DNA from: CAZKDV01 sp964551645
Lineage (GTDB): Bacteria; Bacteroidota; Bacteroidia; Bacteroidales; DTU049
NCBI GenBank assembly: GCA_964551645.1
Contig: CAZKDV010000057.1
Location: 1 to 15,296 of the forward strand
Direction: 5' to 3'
Length of the DNA: 15,296 nucleotides
Position numbers and translations under genes: made by a program. Positions 6,931 to 14,622 of this stretch are shown here, in pieces; the stretch's first letter is position 1; every line of letters begins with the position of its first letter. The notes beneath the pieces were generated by a model, which saw only the letters and a program-made list of their open reading frames with translations, made no database searches and had not been told where the DNA came from.

Positions 6931-8706
6931 ATGAAGCAATTTAAAAAGTTTTATGTTTTATTGTTAGTATCTCTGCTGGTTGTAGTTACAGCGTGCAAAA
7001 AAGATGATGACAACGATGACAACAATCAAAATCCAACGCCAACACCTACTTTACAAACTACTATTTCAGGGGTAGTAACCGATGAAAACAATTTCCCTTT
7101 ACAAGGAGTTACTGTAAGAGTAGAAAACTCAAATGCTCCATCAGTTATTACAAATCACACAGGTTCGTATTACTTTCATCAAGTTAATACACCTCAAAGA
7201 GTATCTTTGACTTTCAGTAAAGATAATTATCTAAATGTAACGCGATCCGAAACTAGAACTTCAAGTGGCGTTGTTACAATAAATGGAACAATGATTTCTA
7301 AATTTTCGCCAATTAGTGCTACAACTACTATTGACGCTACTCAAGGTGGTGAAATAGTATTGACTTTAAATAACACAAAAATAAGTTTTCCAAAAGATGC
7401 ATTTGTAGATAAAACGGGCAAAGCTTATAATGGAATGGTAAATATTGCATTAGCACATTTAGACCCAACGGCAGATAATTTTGATATGCTTATACCCGGT
7501 GGTGATATGACGGCTAAAAATATTGAAGGTAAATCGGGTATTATAATTCCATACGGAATTATTAAAGTTGAACTAACAGATATGTCTGGAAATAAAATTC
7601 AACTTGCCGGAGGAGATAAAGTAGCTGAAATTTCAGTTTTTGTGCCTGATGAAATTCGTTCTCACGCCCCTGCAACTATTCCTCTTTGGCATTTTGATGA
7701 AGAAAAAGGTATTTGGATAGAAGAAGGAAGTGCCGATCTAATTGGTTCGTATTATGAAGGCACAGTATCTCATTTTACTGATTGGAATTGTGATGTGTGG
7801 TCCGAAAATCAAGCTACGATTACAGGTTCTGTTACAGATGCAAATGGAAATCCTATGGCGGGCGTTAATGTAAAAACCGGATTTACATCTACTGTTACTG
7901 ATGAAAAAGGTGTTTATACAAGAGTAGTGCCTTCAGGAGTATCAATTGATGTTAGAGTTCTAAACTATTTTGGATTTAGCGACTCTAAGCCAGCAGGGAT
8001 TTTATCTCCCGGAGAAACAAAAACAATAAACTTTAATGTTCCTAATCCTAGTTTTATTGTTGGAAAGTTATTGAATTGTAGTGGCAGTCCTGTTGCAGGA
8101 ACTGTCGGTGTTGTTTGGGGAAGCTCTCTTGAATTTTACTCAATGACTTATACATCAGATGGAAACTTTTCTATTCCAATGTATTTTGATTATTCATCTA
8201 GCTATATATATGGTTATGCTAATAACGCATATTTTGGAAAAGATTTTTGGCCTATGTTTAATGATGAAGATAAATATGAAATTGACTTGTTATTGTGTGA
8301 CATTGCAGTAGGAAATAACCAAATTACATTAAATGGAGGAGAGTTTAATAATCAAACTTATTCTAATTTCAATACAGAGAATTTTGCATCTATTATAGTT
8401 TTTGATGAAGGAGACATGACATTTTATGATACTCAAATACATTCTTCTGGAAGTGATGGAAGTATTAATATATCATTAGTAGATTGTACTACAGTAGGCA
8501 CATTTGAATCGTATATGCATATTACATTAGAGCAAGTTGGAACACTTTATATGCAAAATGCTACTACTGTTATTACAAAATTTGGAAGTATTGGGCAATT
8601 AGTTGAAGGCACATTTACAGGAATTGCAAATTATAATGACGAAGCCATAACTATATCAGGTAATTTTTCGGTTATTCGACATCCTGACGAACATCACGGC
8701 TGGTAA
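6931..8706 (+). CDS. Secreted lipoprotein with carboxypeptidase-regulatory-like domains
   Basis: A 591-residue surface-type lipoprotein. The signal peptide (1-21) ends in the lipobox VTAC with Cys22. The following KKDDDNDDNN is an acidic stretch resembling the lipoprotein export signal that sends Bacteroidota lipoproteins to the outer face. A short Pro/Thr linker precedes a first CarboxypepD_reg-like beta-sandwich (about 44-125, SGVVTDENNFPLQGVTV). A middle domain (about 135-290) contains ISFPKDAFVD, APATIPLWHFDEEKGIW and VSHFTDWNCD, a pattern I associate with Bacteroidota extracellular proteins. A second CarboxypepD_reg-like domain spans about 295-370 (ITGSVTDANGNPMAGVNV). The last 220 residues are beta-rich and unassigned. 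The domains suggest adhesion or structure rather than catalysis; no peptidase active site is present. The gene is monocistronic, with its own promoter and terminator. Confidence 0.88.
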   Translation: MKQFKKFYVLLLVSLLVVVTACKKDDDNDDNNQNPTPTPTLQTTISGVVTDENNFPLQGVTVRVENSNAPSVITNHTGSYYFHQVNTPQRVSLTFSKDNYLNVTRSETRTSSGVVTINGTMISKFSPISATTTIDATQGGEIVLTLNNTKISFPKDAFVDKTGKAYNGMVNIALAHLDPTADNFDMLIPGGDMTAKNIEGKSGIIIPYGIIKVELTDMSGNKIQLAGGDKVAEISVFVPDEIRSHAPATIPLWHFDEEKGIWIEEGSADLIGSYYEGTVSHFTDWNCDVWSENQATITGSVTDANGNPMAGVNVKTGFTSTVTDEKGVYTRVVPSGVSIDVRVLNYFGFSDSKPAGILSPGETKTINFNVPNPSFIVGKLLNCSGSPVAGTVGVVWGSSLEFYSMTYTSDGNFSIPMYFDYSSSYIYGYANNAYFGKDFWPMFNDEDKYEIDLLLCDIAVGNNQITLNGGEFNNQTYSNFNTENFASIIVFDEGDMTFYDTQIHSSGSDGSINISLVDCTTVGTFESYMHITLEQVGTLYMQNATTVITKFGSIGQLVEGTFTGIANYNDEAITISGNFSVIRHPDEHHGW

Positions 8707-8735
8707 AGACTACCGCTAACAATAAAATAATGATT

Positions 8736-8769
8736 AAAACGGATTGCAATTAAAATTTTAATCCGTTTT
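8736..8769. terminator. Bidirectional intrinsic terminator between convergent genes
   Basis: AAAACGGATT (8736-8745) pairs perfectly with AATCCGTTTT (8760-8769) around a 14-nt AT-rich loop. It is followed on the plus strand by more T (the T-run is 8766-8772) and on the minus strand by TTTTAAT. It would stop the lipoprotein transcript and also the minus-strand rdgB transcript. The right arm lies inside the rdgB coding sequence and encodes its last residues and stop. Confidence 0.72.
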
Positions 8770-9345
8770 TTTAAGAAAAACTTTAAACTTTTCAAATGCT
8801 AAACCTCTATGACTAATTTTATTTTTGATTTCAGAACTCATATTGGCAAACGACACAGAATAGTTTTTAGGTTGAAAAATAGGGTCATAACCAAAACCAT
8901 GATTTCCTTGCTTTTCTTTTAGTATTATACCGTCAACTCTACCTTCAAAGAGAAATTCTCCAGATTTGCAACACATTGCAATTACCGTAGAAAAGTATGC
9001 ACTTCTGTCTGTAGCAAATGCCATTTCATTCAAAACCTTATTCATATTGTCTTCAAAAGAACATGATTCGCCTGCATATCTTGCTGAAAATACACCGGGT
9101 TTGCCTTCTAAATGCTTAATAAAAAGTCCAGTATCATCAGAAAAACAACTTTTTTTTGTCAAGTTATAAATGAAACGAGCTTTTTGTAAAGCGTTTTCTT
9201 CAAGCGTATTAAAATCTTCTGGTATTGGCTCAATGATATTCAAATCATTTAAACTAATAATATTGATTTGAGCAAAATCTTTCAATATTTCTTTGACTTC
9301 TGTATGTTTATGTGCGTTGTGAGTGGCGAAAATTAAATTTTGCAT
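8758..9345 (-). CDS. rdgB: RdgB/HAM1-type non-canonical purine NTP pyrophosphatase
   Basis: A 195-residue member of the HAM1/RdgB family, full length. It hydrolyses dITP, ITP and XTP to the monophosphate plus pyrophosphate and so keeps deaminated purines out of nucleic acids. Family motifs are in order: ATHNAHK (7-13) at the phosphate-binding N-terminus, SDDTGL (69-74) with the metal-binding and catalytic acidic residues, GVFSARYAGE (84-93), FGYDPIF (151-157) and SHRGLAF (178-184). In the last, Leu replaces the usual basic residue after SHRG, which may slightly alter substrate contacts. The gene begins 14 bp after the stop of the upstream secreted-protein gene, suggesting co-transcription. 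Its 3' end overlaps the terminator stem shared with the convergent lipoprotein gene. Confidence 0.95.
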   Translation of the reverse strand: MQNLIFATHNAHKHTEVKEILKDFAQINIISLNDLNIIEPIPEDFNTLEENALQKARFIYNLTKKSCFSDDTGLFIKHLEGKPGVFSARYAGESCSFEDNMNKVLNEMAFATDRSAYFSTVIAMCCKSGEFLFEGRVDGIILKEKQGNHGFGYDPIFQPKNYSVSFANMSSEIKNKISHRGLAFEKFKVFLKKTD

Positions 9346-9359
9346 AATTTATTAAAATA

Positions 9360-10427
9360 TTATTCTTGCATATTTAGTGGAGGAATCTTGCTGCTTTTTT
9401 GCTTTGATGCAGGTGAGAAATTGTCTAAAGGTGCTTTGGGGTTTCTGGCATCAATATCTGGAGTGTATATCCAATGCTTATTAAGAAAAACAAATCCATC
9501 AATTATATTAATAGCTGGAACATAAAATTGATACATCTCTTTCATGCTGTCATCTGTGGGTATTAATCTGTCAAAAACAATCATCATTGCATATTTGCGT
9601 TTATGCTTAACATTAGTTTTGTTATCGGCTTTTTGTGCTCGAAATCCATCATTGAATTGCACACTTATTCGTGAATTATCTTTATTCTTTTTTGTGCGTA
9701 GTAAAGATTGTTTTTTAATAATATATGCTTGTTTCTCATATTTTAATGTCATTTGAGTTGTAGCAGAATGTTCGAATATAACTCTTTTAATGTGTTTTCC
9801 ATAACCTGAAAAAATTTCTGCTCCAAAAATAGGCGTTCCATCTGATTGAAGTGTAAATACATCAATAACTTTTTTGGTGCTTAATGAATTATTGCCATCC
9901 CAACCTAATAAGGTGTACATCTTACTATTTCCCTTTGTTTCAATAAGTTGATAATACAATGCCCCATACCACTCATTGTTTTTTAATGTTTTTAAAGCAA
10001 TTCCGCTAGATGTGTGTTTTATGTCGTTTAATTCATATATCAAATATCTTTTTAGCTTATTATTGCGTGAATATACAATGCCTTCAAAAGCAAATGTACC
10101 ATCACTTTTGGGTATAGTCCACGAAAATAAGCGAAAACTATTATCACTCGCTTGCATTACAGAAAGGTTGTCAACTTTAGAAAAATCAATATCAATAGCA
10201 TTGTCCGAATTTAGTAACTGAACTAATATTTTTTTGAAATTATTATTTGCATTAAATTTATCATCGTCTTGATTCTCATTAATGATTTTTCGCCCAAATA
10301 TTACCAAAGAGTCGGTCAATACTTCAATGTTTAATTCAGTTTGAGAGTATAATTTAGGAGCAATTAAACAGGAAAATACGATTATTAGCATTTTACTAAC
10401 AAAAACACTAATCTTTTTTCTCTTCAT
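9360..10427 (-). CDS. Secreted protein of unknown function
   Basis: A 355-residue protein beginning with a basic segment (MKRKK) and a hydrophobic stretch ending in LYSQ, a likely signal peptide cleaved near residue 29 (no lipobox Cys). The mature part is predicted periplasmic or exported. It shows aromatic-rich segments such as NEWYGALYYQLIE and YTLLGWDGNN, and an apparent C-terminal conserved-looking block (MMIVFDRLIPTDDSMKEMYQFYVP, written here as MMIVFDRLIP at about 280-289). I recognise no domain or catalytic motif. I have an impression that similar unannotated proteins occur next to rdgB in other Bacteroidota, but cannot verify it. Co-transcription with rdgB is suggested by the 14-bp gap. 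A -7-like TAATTTTG sits upstream. Confidence 0.85.
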   Translation of the reverse strand: MKRKKISVFVSKMLIIVFSCLIAPKLYSQTELNIEVLTDSLVIFGRKIINENQDDDKFNANNNFKKILVQLLNSDNAIDIDFSKVDNLSVMQASDNSFRLFSWTIPKSDGTFAFEGIVYSRNNKLKRYLIYELNDIKHTSSGIALKTLKNNEWYGALYYQLIETKGNSKMYTLLGWDGNNSLSTKKVIDVFTLQSDGTPIFGAEIFSGYGKHIKRVIFEHSATTQMTLKYEKQAYIIKKQSLLRTKKNKDNSRISVQFNDGFRAQKADNKTNVKHKRKYAMMIVFDRLIPTDDSMKEMYQFYVPAINIIDGFVFLNKHWIYTPDIDARNPKAPLDNFSPASKQKSSKIPPLNMQE

Positions 10428-10468
10428 TATACATTATATTGTAATAGGACTAAATATTCATATTCTGA

Positions 10469-10476
10469 CAAAATTA
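10469..10476 (-). promoter_or_regulatory. Possible -7 box for the secreted-protein/rdgB unit
   Basis: TAATTTTG on the minus strand (10476-10469) matches TAnnTTTG, 41 nt before the ATG at 10427. No good TTTG appears at the expected -33 position. Confidence 0.33.
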
Positions 10477-10811
10477 CATATTTTAACGAATTGATTCTTT
10501 GTTTTATTTTTAATTTTGGCAAAAGATTAACCACATGGATCTAAGGAGTATCAAGGAAAGCAATTATTGTAGTTATATGATTTTCCTATTATTATCTAAT
10601 ATTTAGTTGATAATTATGGAAAAAGATGTAGGTATGCGTATCCACAGCAAAAGCAAATATTTGCTAATTTGGGGCTTAAAAGTGAATGTTATTGCATGTT
10701 TAGACGAAATTTTTTAAAACGATAAATTGACTTGTTTAAAGTTTAGAATATGCCGTATAGTGATGGAGTTTCTCACAACTTAAAATTTTTTTCAGTTTAT
10801 AAAATAATTTA

Positions 10812-10842
10812 TTTGATATTTCAAAAATATTTGTACTTTTGC
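10812..10842 (+). promoter_or_regulatory. Promoter of tRNA-Leu (and possibly tig-clpP-clpX)
   Basis: TTTG (10812-10815) and TACTTTTGC (10834-10842) lie 18 nt apart. The -7 box is identical to that of the lipoprotein gene. The predicted start is a few nucleotides before the tRNA 5' end. No other promoter is seen before the trigger factor gene, so this one may also serve the downstream protein genes. Confidence 0.65.
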
Positions 10843-10851
10843 AAACCAAAT

Positions 10852-10933
10852 GCGGATGTGGCGTAATTGGTAGCCGCGCCAGACTTAGGATCTGGTGCCG
10901 AAAGGCGTGGGGGTTCGAGTCCCTTCATCCGCA
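10852..10933 (+). tRNA. tRNA-Leu (anticodon UAG)
   Basis: An 82-nt class II tRNA. The acceptor stem GCGGATG (10852-10858) pairs with CATCCGC (10926-10932), with discriminator A at 10933 and no encoded CCA. The anticodon stem CCAGA/TCTGG encloses the loop CTTAGGA, giving anticodon UAG (reads CUA and other CUN Leu codons). A long variable arm with GCCGAAAGGC is present, as expected for Leu. The T-arm carries GGTTCGAGTCC with two G-U pairs at its base. It is followed by CACTTTTTTT. Confidence 0.96.
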
Positions 10934-10965
10934 CTTTTTTTATTTAATAAAATCCAATTTTCTTT

Positions 10966-12351
10966 ATGAACCCTCAATTAGATTACATTGACGAATTAAA
11001 TGCTACTTTGACTATCGAAGTGAGTCCTGATGAGTATGTTTCGGCAGCTAATAAAAGTATTGAAAAACTTAGAAAAACGGCTAATGTGCCGGGTTTTAGA
11101 GTAGGAAAAGCCCCAATGGCTTTTATAAAAAAACAATATTTAAAATCAGTTATTCTTGATGAGGTTAACAAAATTTCAGACGAAAAATTACAAAAATTTA
11201 TAGATGAAAAATCTGTTAAGATGATTGGTTTTCCTATAGTTAATAATGAACTAACACCAATTGTTGAAGATGTTAGCGATGAAATTACATATAAACTAGT
11301 ATTTGATATCGGTATTGTTAAAGAGTTTGAGCTAAGCATTAATAAAGATTTAACTATTCCATATAATAAGATTTATGTTGATGATGCAATACTTGACAGC
11401 GAAATATCAATTATACAAAAGCAACATGCAGACTTTAATATATCTGAAGTTGTTAATGAACACTGTATGTTATCAGGTCTTTTAATATTGAACAAAAATG
11501 AAGAAATTGATGCAGAACCTGAAAAAAAGCAAAAGTATTTCTTAATGGATAAACTTCAAAGTAATCCGCTCTTATTTGCTAAATTTATAGGTGCGAAGAA
11601 AAATGATACCATTACTATTACGAAAGAAGATATTGAAAATATAAATGACATTGATTTTTTAATTTCAAAAGATTGTAACTTCGAAGAAGTGTCGCTCACT
11701 TATGAAATATCAGATATTTATATAACACAAGAAGCTGAGTTGAATGAGGATTTATTCAAAAAAGTTTTTCCAAGTTTAGATATAAATAATATTGAAGATT
11801 TTAGAAAAGAATTACAAAGTAAAATTCAGTTACAATATGATAGTCAAAGCGACTTAGTCTTTTTGCGTGAAACTATTGACAAGCTAATTGAAACAGTTAA
11901 TGTTGAAATGTCAGAAACATTTTTGAAAAAATTTATCATTCATAATAACAAAGATAACGAAGAACTGATTCAAGACATTGAAGTTAATTTTGACAAATAT
12001 TTGAAGTCGGTAAAACAACAATTCATTGAGGCTAAGATATTTGAAGTATTTGATGTTAAAATAGGTTTAGACGATTATAAAGACCATATCCGTGAGTTTT
12101 ATAAATCCGCTATGAATAGGACAGATGTTACAGATGAGCAAATAACATCAGATTTAATGCAATTATTGAATGATCAACAACAAAAAGAGAATCTCGACGA
12201 AGATGTGAAAAACATTAAATTGATAAAAGTGCTAAAAGACAATGTGTCTTTATCTGAAATCATACATGCTTCATATAAAGATATGATAAATGAGTTCAAC
12301 AAACAAAATGATAAAGGCAAAGCAGTTGAAACTGATACTGAAAGCAAATAA
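10966..12351 (+). CDS. tig: Trigger factor, ribosome-associated chaperone
   Basis: A 461-residue trigger factor, similar in length to other Bacteroidota versions. The N-terminal ribosome-binding domain contains the signature GFRVGKAP (43-50), which docks on ribosomal protein L23 at the exit tunnel. The middle, where E. coli has the FKBP-type prolyl isomerase domain, is divergent, with no clear FKBP signature, so isomerase activity is doubtful. The C-terminal part (about 260-440) is charged and helix-rich, as expected of the substrate-cradling arms. The start ATG lies 32 bp after the tRNA-Leu gene, with no visible promoter between. clpP follows after 61 bp and clpX after that, the classic tig-clpP-clpX order linking nascent-chain folding to proteolysis. 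Confidence 0.94.
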   Translation: MNPQLDYIDELNATLTIEVSPDEYVSAANKSIEKLRKTANVPGFRVGKAPMAFIKKQYLKSVILDEVNKISDEKLQKFIDEKSVKMIGFPIVNNELTPIVEDVSDEITYKLVFDIGIVKEFELSINKDLTIPYNKIYVDDAILDSEISIIQKQHADFNISEVVNEHCMLSGLLILNKNEEIDAEPEKKQKYFLMDKLQSNPLLFAKFIGAKKNDTITITKEDIENINDIDFLISKDCNFEEVSLTYEISDIYITQEAELNEDLFKKVFPSLDINNIEDFRKELQSKIQLQYDSQSDLVFLRETIDKLIETVNVEMSETFLKKFIIHNNKDNEELIQDIEVNFDKYLKSVKQQFIEAKIFEVFDVKIGLDDYKDHIREFYKSAMNRTDVTDEQITSDLMQLLNDQQQKENLDEDVKNIKLIKVLKDNVSLSEIIHASYKDMINEFNKQNDKGKAVETDTESK

Positions 12352-12364
12352 AATATTAGTGAAA

Positions 12365-12387
12365 AAGCTGAAGAATAAGTTCAGTTT
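12365..12387 (+). promoter_or_regulatory. Weak hairpin between tig and clpP
   Basis: AAGCTGAA (12365-12372) and TTCAGTTT (12380-12387) can form an 8-bp stem with one G-U pair and a 7-nt loop. No pure T-run follows, so it is a poor terminator at best. It could attenuate transcription or stabilise an mRNA end between tig and clpP. Confidence 0.28.
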
Positions 12388-12412
12388 ATGTTAATATAAA
12401 TTCAAATTAATC

Positions 12413-13096
12413 ATGAAAGTACAAAATGAGTTTAGAAAATATGCAGTAAAACATAGAGGTATTAATAGTGTAGTATTGGATAAGTATATTCAGTCATCTA
12501 TTTTAAAACCTTATATTATTGAGGAAAGACAGCTCAATGTTACTCAAATGGATGTATTTTCACGATTGATGATGGATCGCATTATATTCCTTGGTTCAGA
12601 AATATATGATGAAGTTGCTAATATTATTCAAGCACAATTATTGTTTTTAGAAAGCATTGATGACAAAAAAGATATTCAAATATATATTAATTCTCCTGGT
12701 GGTGGAGTATATGCAGGTTTAGGTATTTATGATACTATTCAATTTATTGCTCCACATGTCGAAACTATTTGCACAGGAATTGCTGCTTCTATGGCAGCTG
12801 TACTATTATGTGCCGGAACGAAAGGCAAAAGAAGTGCTTTGCCCCATAGCCGCATTATGATTCATCAGCCTATGGGAGGAGTTCAAGGACAAGCAATAGA
12901 TATCGAAATTACAGCTAGAGAAATCCAAAAGCTAAAAAACGAACTATACGAAATTATTTCTGTACACTCTGGTCAGAAAATAGAAAAAGTTGCAAAAGAT
13001 AGCGATAGAGATTATTGGATGATTGCTGACGAAGCTCTTGAATATGGAATGATAGATAGAGTGCTTAGAAGAAGTAATAAAGTAGATTCAAAATAA
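12413..13096 (+). CDS. clpP: ATP-dependent Clp protease proteolytic subunit ClpP
   Basis: A 227-residue ClpP serine peptidase with the complete catalytic triad: Ser126 in GIAASMA, His151 in RIMIHQP and Asp200 in SDRDYWM. The spacings (25 and 49 residues) equal those of E. coli ClpP. INSPGGGVYAG (92-102) is the conserved oxyanion-hole region. About 30-40 N-terminal residues precede the folded part and probably include a propeptide. Fourteen subunits form a barrel that degrades proteins fed in by ClpX in the cytoplasm. clpX starts 10 bp downstream, so the two are co-transcribed. No promoter of the phylum type is visible in the 61-bp gap after tig. Confidence 0.97.
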   Translation: MKVQNEFRKYAVKHRGINSVVLDKYIQSSILKPYIIEERQLNVTQMDVFSRLMMDRIIFLGSEIYDEVANIIQAQLLFLESIDDKKDIQIYINSPGGGVYAGLGIYDTIQFIAPHVETICTGIAASMAAVLLCAGTKGKRSALPHSRIMIHQPMGGVQGQAIDIEITAREIQKLKNELYEIISVHSGQKIEKVAKDSDRDYWMIADEALEYGMIDRVLRRSNKVDSK

Positions 13097-13106
13097 TAAT
13101 TTTACA

Positions 13107-14333
13107 ATGAGTGATAAACGCTCAAAACAAACATGTAGCTTTTGTGGAAGACCTAAAAGCGAAACAGAGATGCTTATATCTGGCTTAGATGCACAAATAT
13201 GTAATTACTGTGTATTTCAAGCTAAACAAATACTTGATGAAAATGATAGATTGGACAAAAATAAGCAGTTCAATGAAATTACATTAAAAACTCCTCATGA
13301 AATAAAGAATTTTCTTGATTTGTATGTGATAGGACAAGAAGATGCAAAAGTTACTCTTTCAGTTGCAGTTCATAATCATTATAAAAGACTATTGTTTGGT
13401 CGCCAAAAAAATGATGATATTGAAATAGAAAAATCAAATATTATATTGGTTGGAGAAACAGGAACAGGAAAAACGCTTCTTGCAAGAACCATTGCTAAAG
13501 TTCTTGATGTCCCTTTTTCGATTGCAGATGCAACTGTTTTTACTGAGGCAGGTTATGTAGGTGAAGATGTAGAAAATATTTTAACAAGATTGTTGCAAGT
13601 TGCTGATTATAATGTTGAAGCAACAGAAAGAGGAATAGTCTTTATTGATGAAATTGATAAAATAGCGAGAAAGTCAGATAATCCAAGTATTACTCGAGAT
13701 GTTTCCGGAGAGGGTGTACAGCAAGCTATGCTGAAAATGTTGGAAGGAACAGTTGTAAATGTACCACCACAAGGAGGAAGAAAGCATCCTGAACAAAAAA
13801 TGATACAAGTAAACACCGCTAATATATTATTTATATGCGGAGGCGCATTTGATGGTATCGAACAAAAAATTGCATCTCGTCTTAGAACTAATACCATCGG
13901 TTTTAATTCAGTAACGAATGAAATTGATAGGTCAAATTTATTAAAGTATGTTTCGCCTCAAGATATTAGAAAGTATGGATTGATTCCTGAACTAGTGGGA
14001 CGACTGCCTGTTTTAACTCATTTGTCTCCTTTAAATAGAGAAAGTTTGATAAGAATATTGAAAGAGCCTAAACATTCATTGATTAAACAGTTTCAAAAAC
14101 TATTTGAAATTGATGGAGTTAAGTTGTCATTTGAAGAAAAGGCGTTATCCTATATTGTTGATAAAGCAATAGAGTATAAAGTAGGTGCTAGAGGTTTAAG
14201 ATCAATTCTTGAGAGTGTTTTATTAGATTTAATGTTTGATATTCCGAGCAAAAAGGAAAAGAAAGATATTAAAATAACAGAAAACTTTGTAAAGAAACAA
14301 CTTCAAAAAAGGAATAATTTAGATGCAATTTGA
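13107..14333 (+). CDS. clpX: ATP-dependent Clp protease ATP-binding subunit ClpX
   Basis: A 408-residue AAA+ unfoldase, full length. The N-terminal zinc-binding domain has Cys10, Cys13, Cys32 and Cys35. The AAA+ module shows Walker A GETGTGKT (116-123), Walker B IVFIDEID (177-184), the pore loop GYVG (149-152), the RKH substrate-recognition loop (225-227), the ClpP-docking IGF loop (264-266) and sensor-2 GARGLR (360-365). It forms a hexamer that recognises tagged proteins, unfolds them and threads them into ClpP. It lies 10 bp after clpP. No canonical terminator is seen after the stop; a 422-bp AT-rich gap with the rRNA promoters follows. Confidence 0.98.
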   Translation: MSDKRSKQTCSFCGRPKSETEMLISGLDAQICNYCVFQAKQILDENDRLDKNKQFNEITLKTPHEIKNFLDLYVIGQEDAKVTLSVAVHNHYKRLLFGRQKNDDIEIEKSNIILVGETGTGKTLLARTIAKVLDVPFSIADATVFTEAGYVGEDVENILTRLLQVADYNVEATERGIVFIDEIDKIARKSDNPSITRDVSGEGVQQAMLKMLEGTVVNVPPQGGRKHPEQKMIQVNTANILFICGGAFDGIEQKIASRLRTNTIGFNSVTNEIDRSNLLKYVSPQDIRKYGLIPELVGRLPVLTHLSPLNRESLIRILKEPKHSLIKQFQKLFEIDGVKLSFEEKALSYIVDKAIEYKVGARGLRSILESVLLDLMFDIPSKKEKKDIKITENFVKKQLQKRNNLDAI

Positions 14334-14359
14334 AAAAAAAATAGAAAAATTGAAGAAAA

Positions 14360-14379
14360 TTGTAAACTTAAATTTACAA
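14360..14379. repeat. Inverted repeat TTGTAAA/TTTACAA after clpX
   Basis: A perfect 7-bp stem with a 6-nt loop, 27 bp after the clpX stop codon. It is followed by A-rich, not T-rich, sequence on the plus strand, so it is not a canonical clpX terminator. Confidence 0.4.
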
Positions 14380-14465
14380 AAAAAGAAGCAAAATGAAAAT
14401 ATTTACGATATAACTTTCTAATTATCAAGTGAATAAAATAAAATAAAAATTTTTCAAAAAAAACA

Positions 14466-14494
14466 TTGTAATTACAAAATAAGTTATATCTTTG
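14466..14494 (+). promoter_or_regulatory. rRNA operon promoter P1
   Basis: TTG (14466-14468) and TATCTTTG (14487-14494) are spaced 18 nt apart. They are followed by CAGTCCCA, where transcription should begin. The -33 part is embedded in the perfect 12-bp palindrome TTGTAATTACAA (14466-14477). A/T tracts upstream resemble an UP element. Confidence 0.65.
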
Positions 14495-14563
14495 CAGTCC
14501 CATTTGATAAACGAATCAGATGAAAGTTTGAAAGAAAAAAATTATCAAAAAAAATAAAAAAAA

Positions 14564-14594
14564 TTTGGTAGATTGAAAATAATTTGTAATTTTG
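14564..14594 (+). promoter_or_regulatory. rRNA operon promoter P2
   Basis: TTTG (14564-14567), a 19-nt spacer and TAATTTTG (14587-14594) give a near-ideal Bacteroidota promoter. It is followed by CAGTCCCA, identical to P1 and exactly 100 bp downstream of it. A-tracts just upstream suggest UP-type activation. Confidence 0.72.
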
Positions 14595-14622
14595 CAGTCC
14601 CAATTTTTTTAAAAGGGTGAAA

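Larger units (their letters stand above)
10428..10851. other. Intergenic region upstream of tRNA-Leu
   Basis: The 424 bp between divergently transcribed units hold two candidate promoters (listed separately) and no convincing gene. A 34-codon plus-strand ORF at 10616-10717 (starting MEKDVGMRIH) has no recognisable similarity. No repeat or RNA structure stands out in the middle. Confidence 0.5.

Noticed and set aside
10616..10717. A 34-codon plus-strand ORF upstream of tRNA-Leu
   Set aside because: It has no recognisable similarity, no promoter and no conserved context; chance ORFs of this size are common.
10966..14333. A novel defence or mobile system in the right half
   Set aside because: All three protein genes are intact, standard tig, clpP and clpX in their usual order.
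14360..14379. Intrinsic terminator of clpX
   Set aside because: The stem is AT-rich with A-rich, not T-rich, sequence following on the plus strand.
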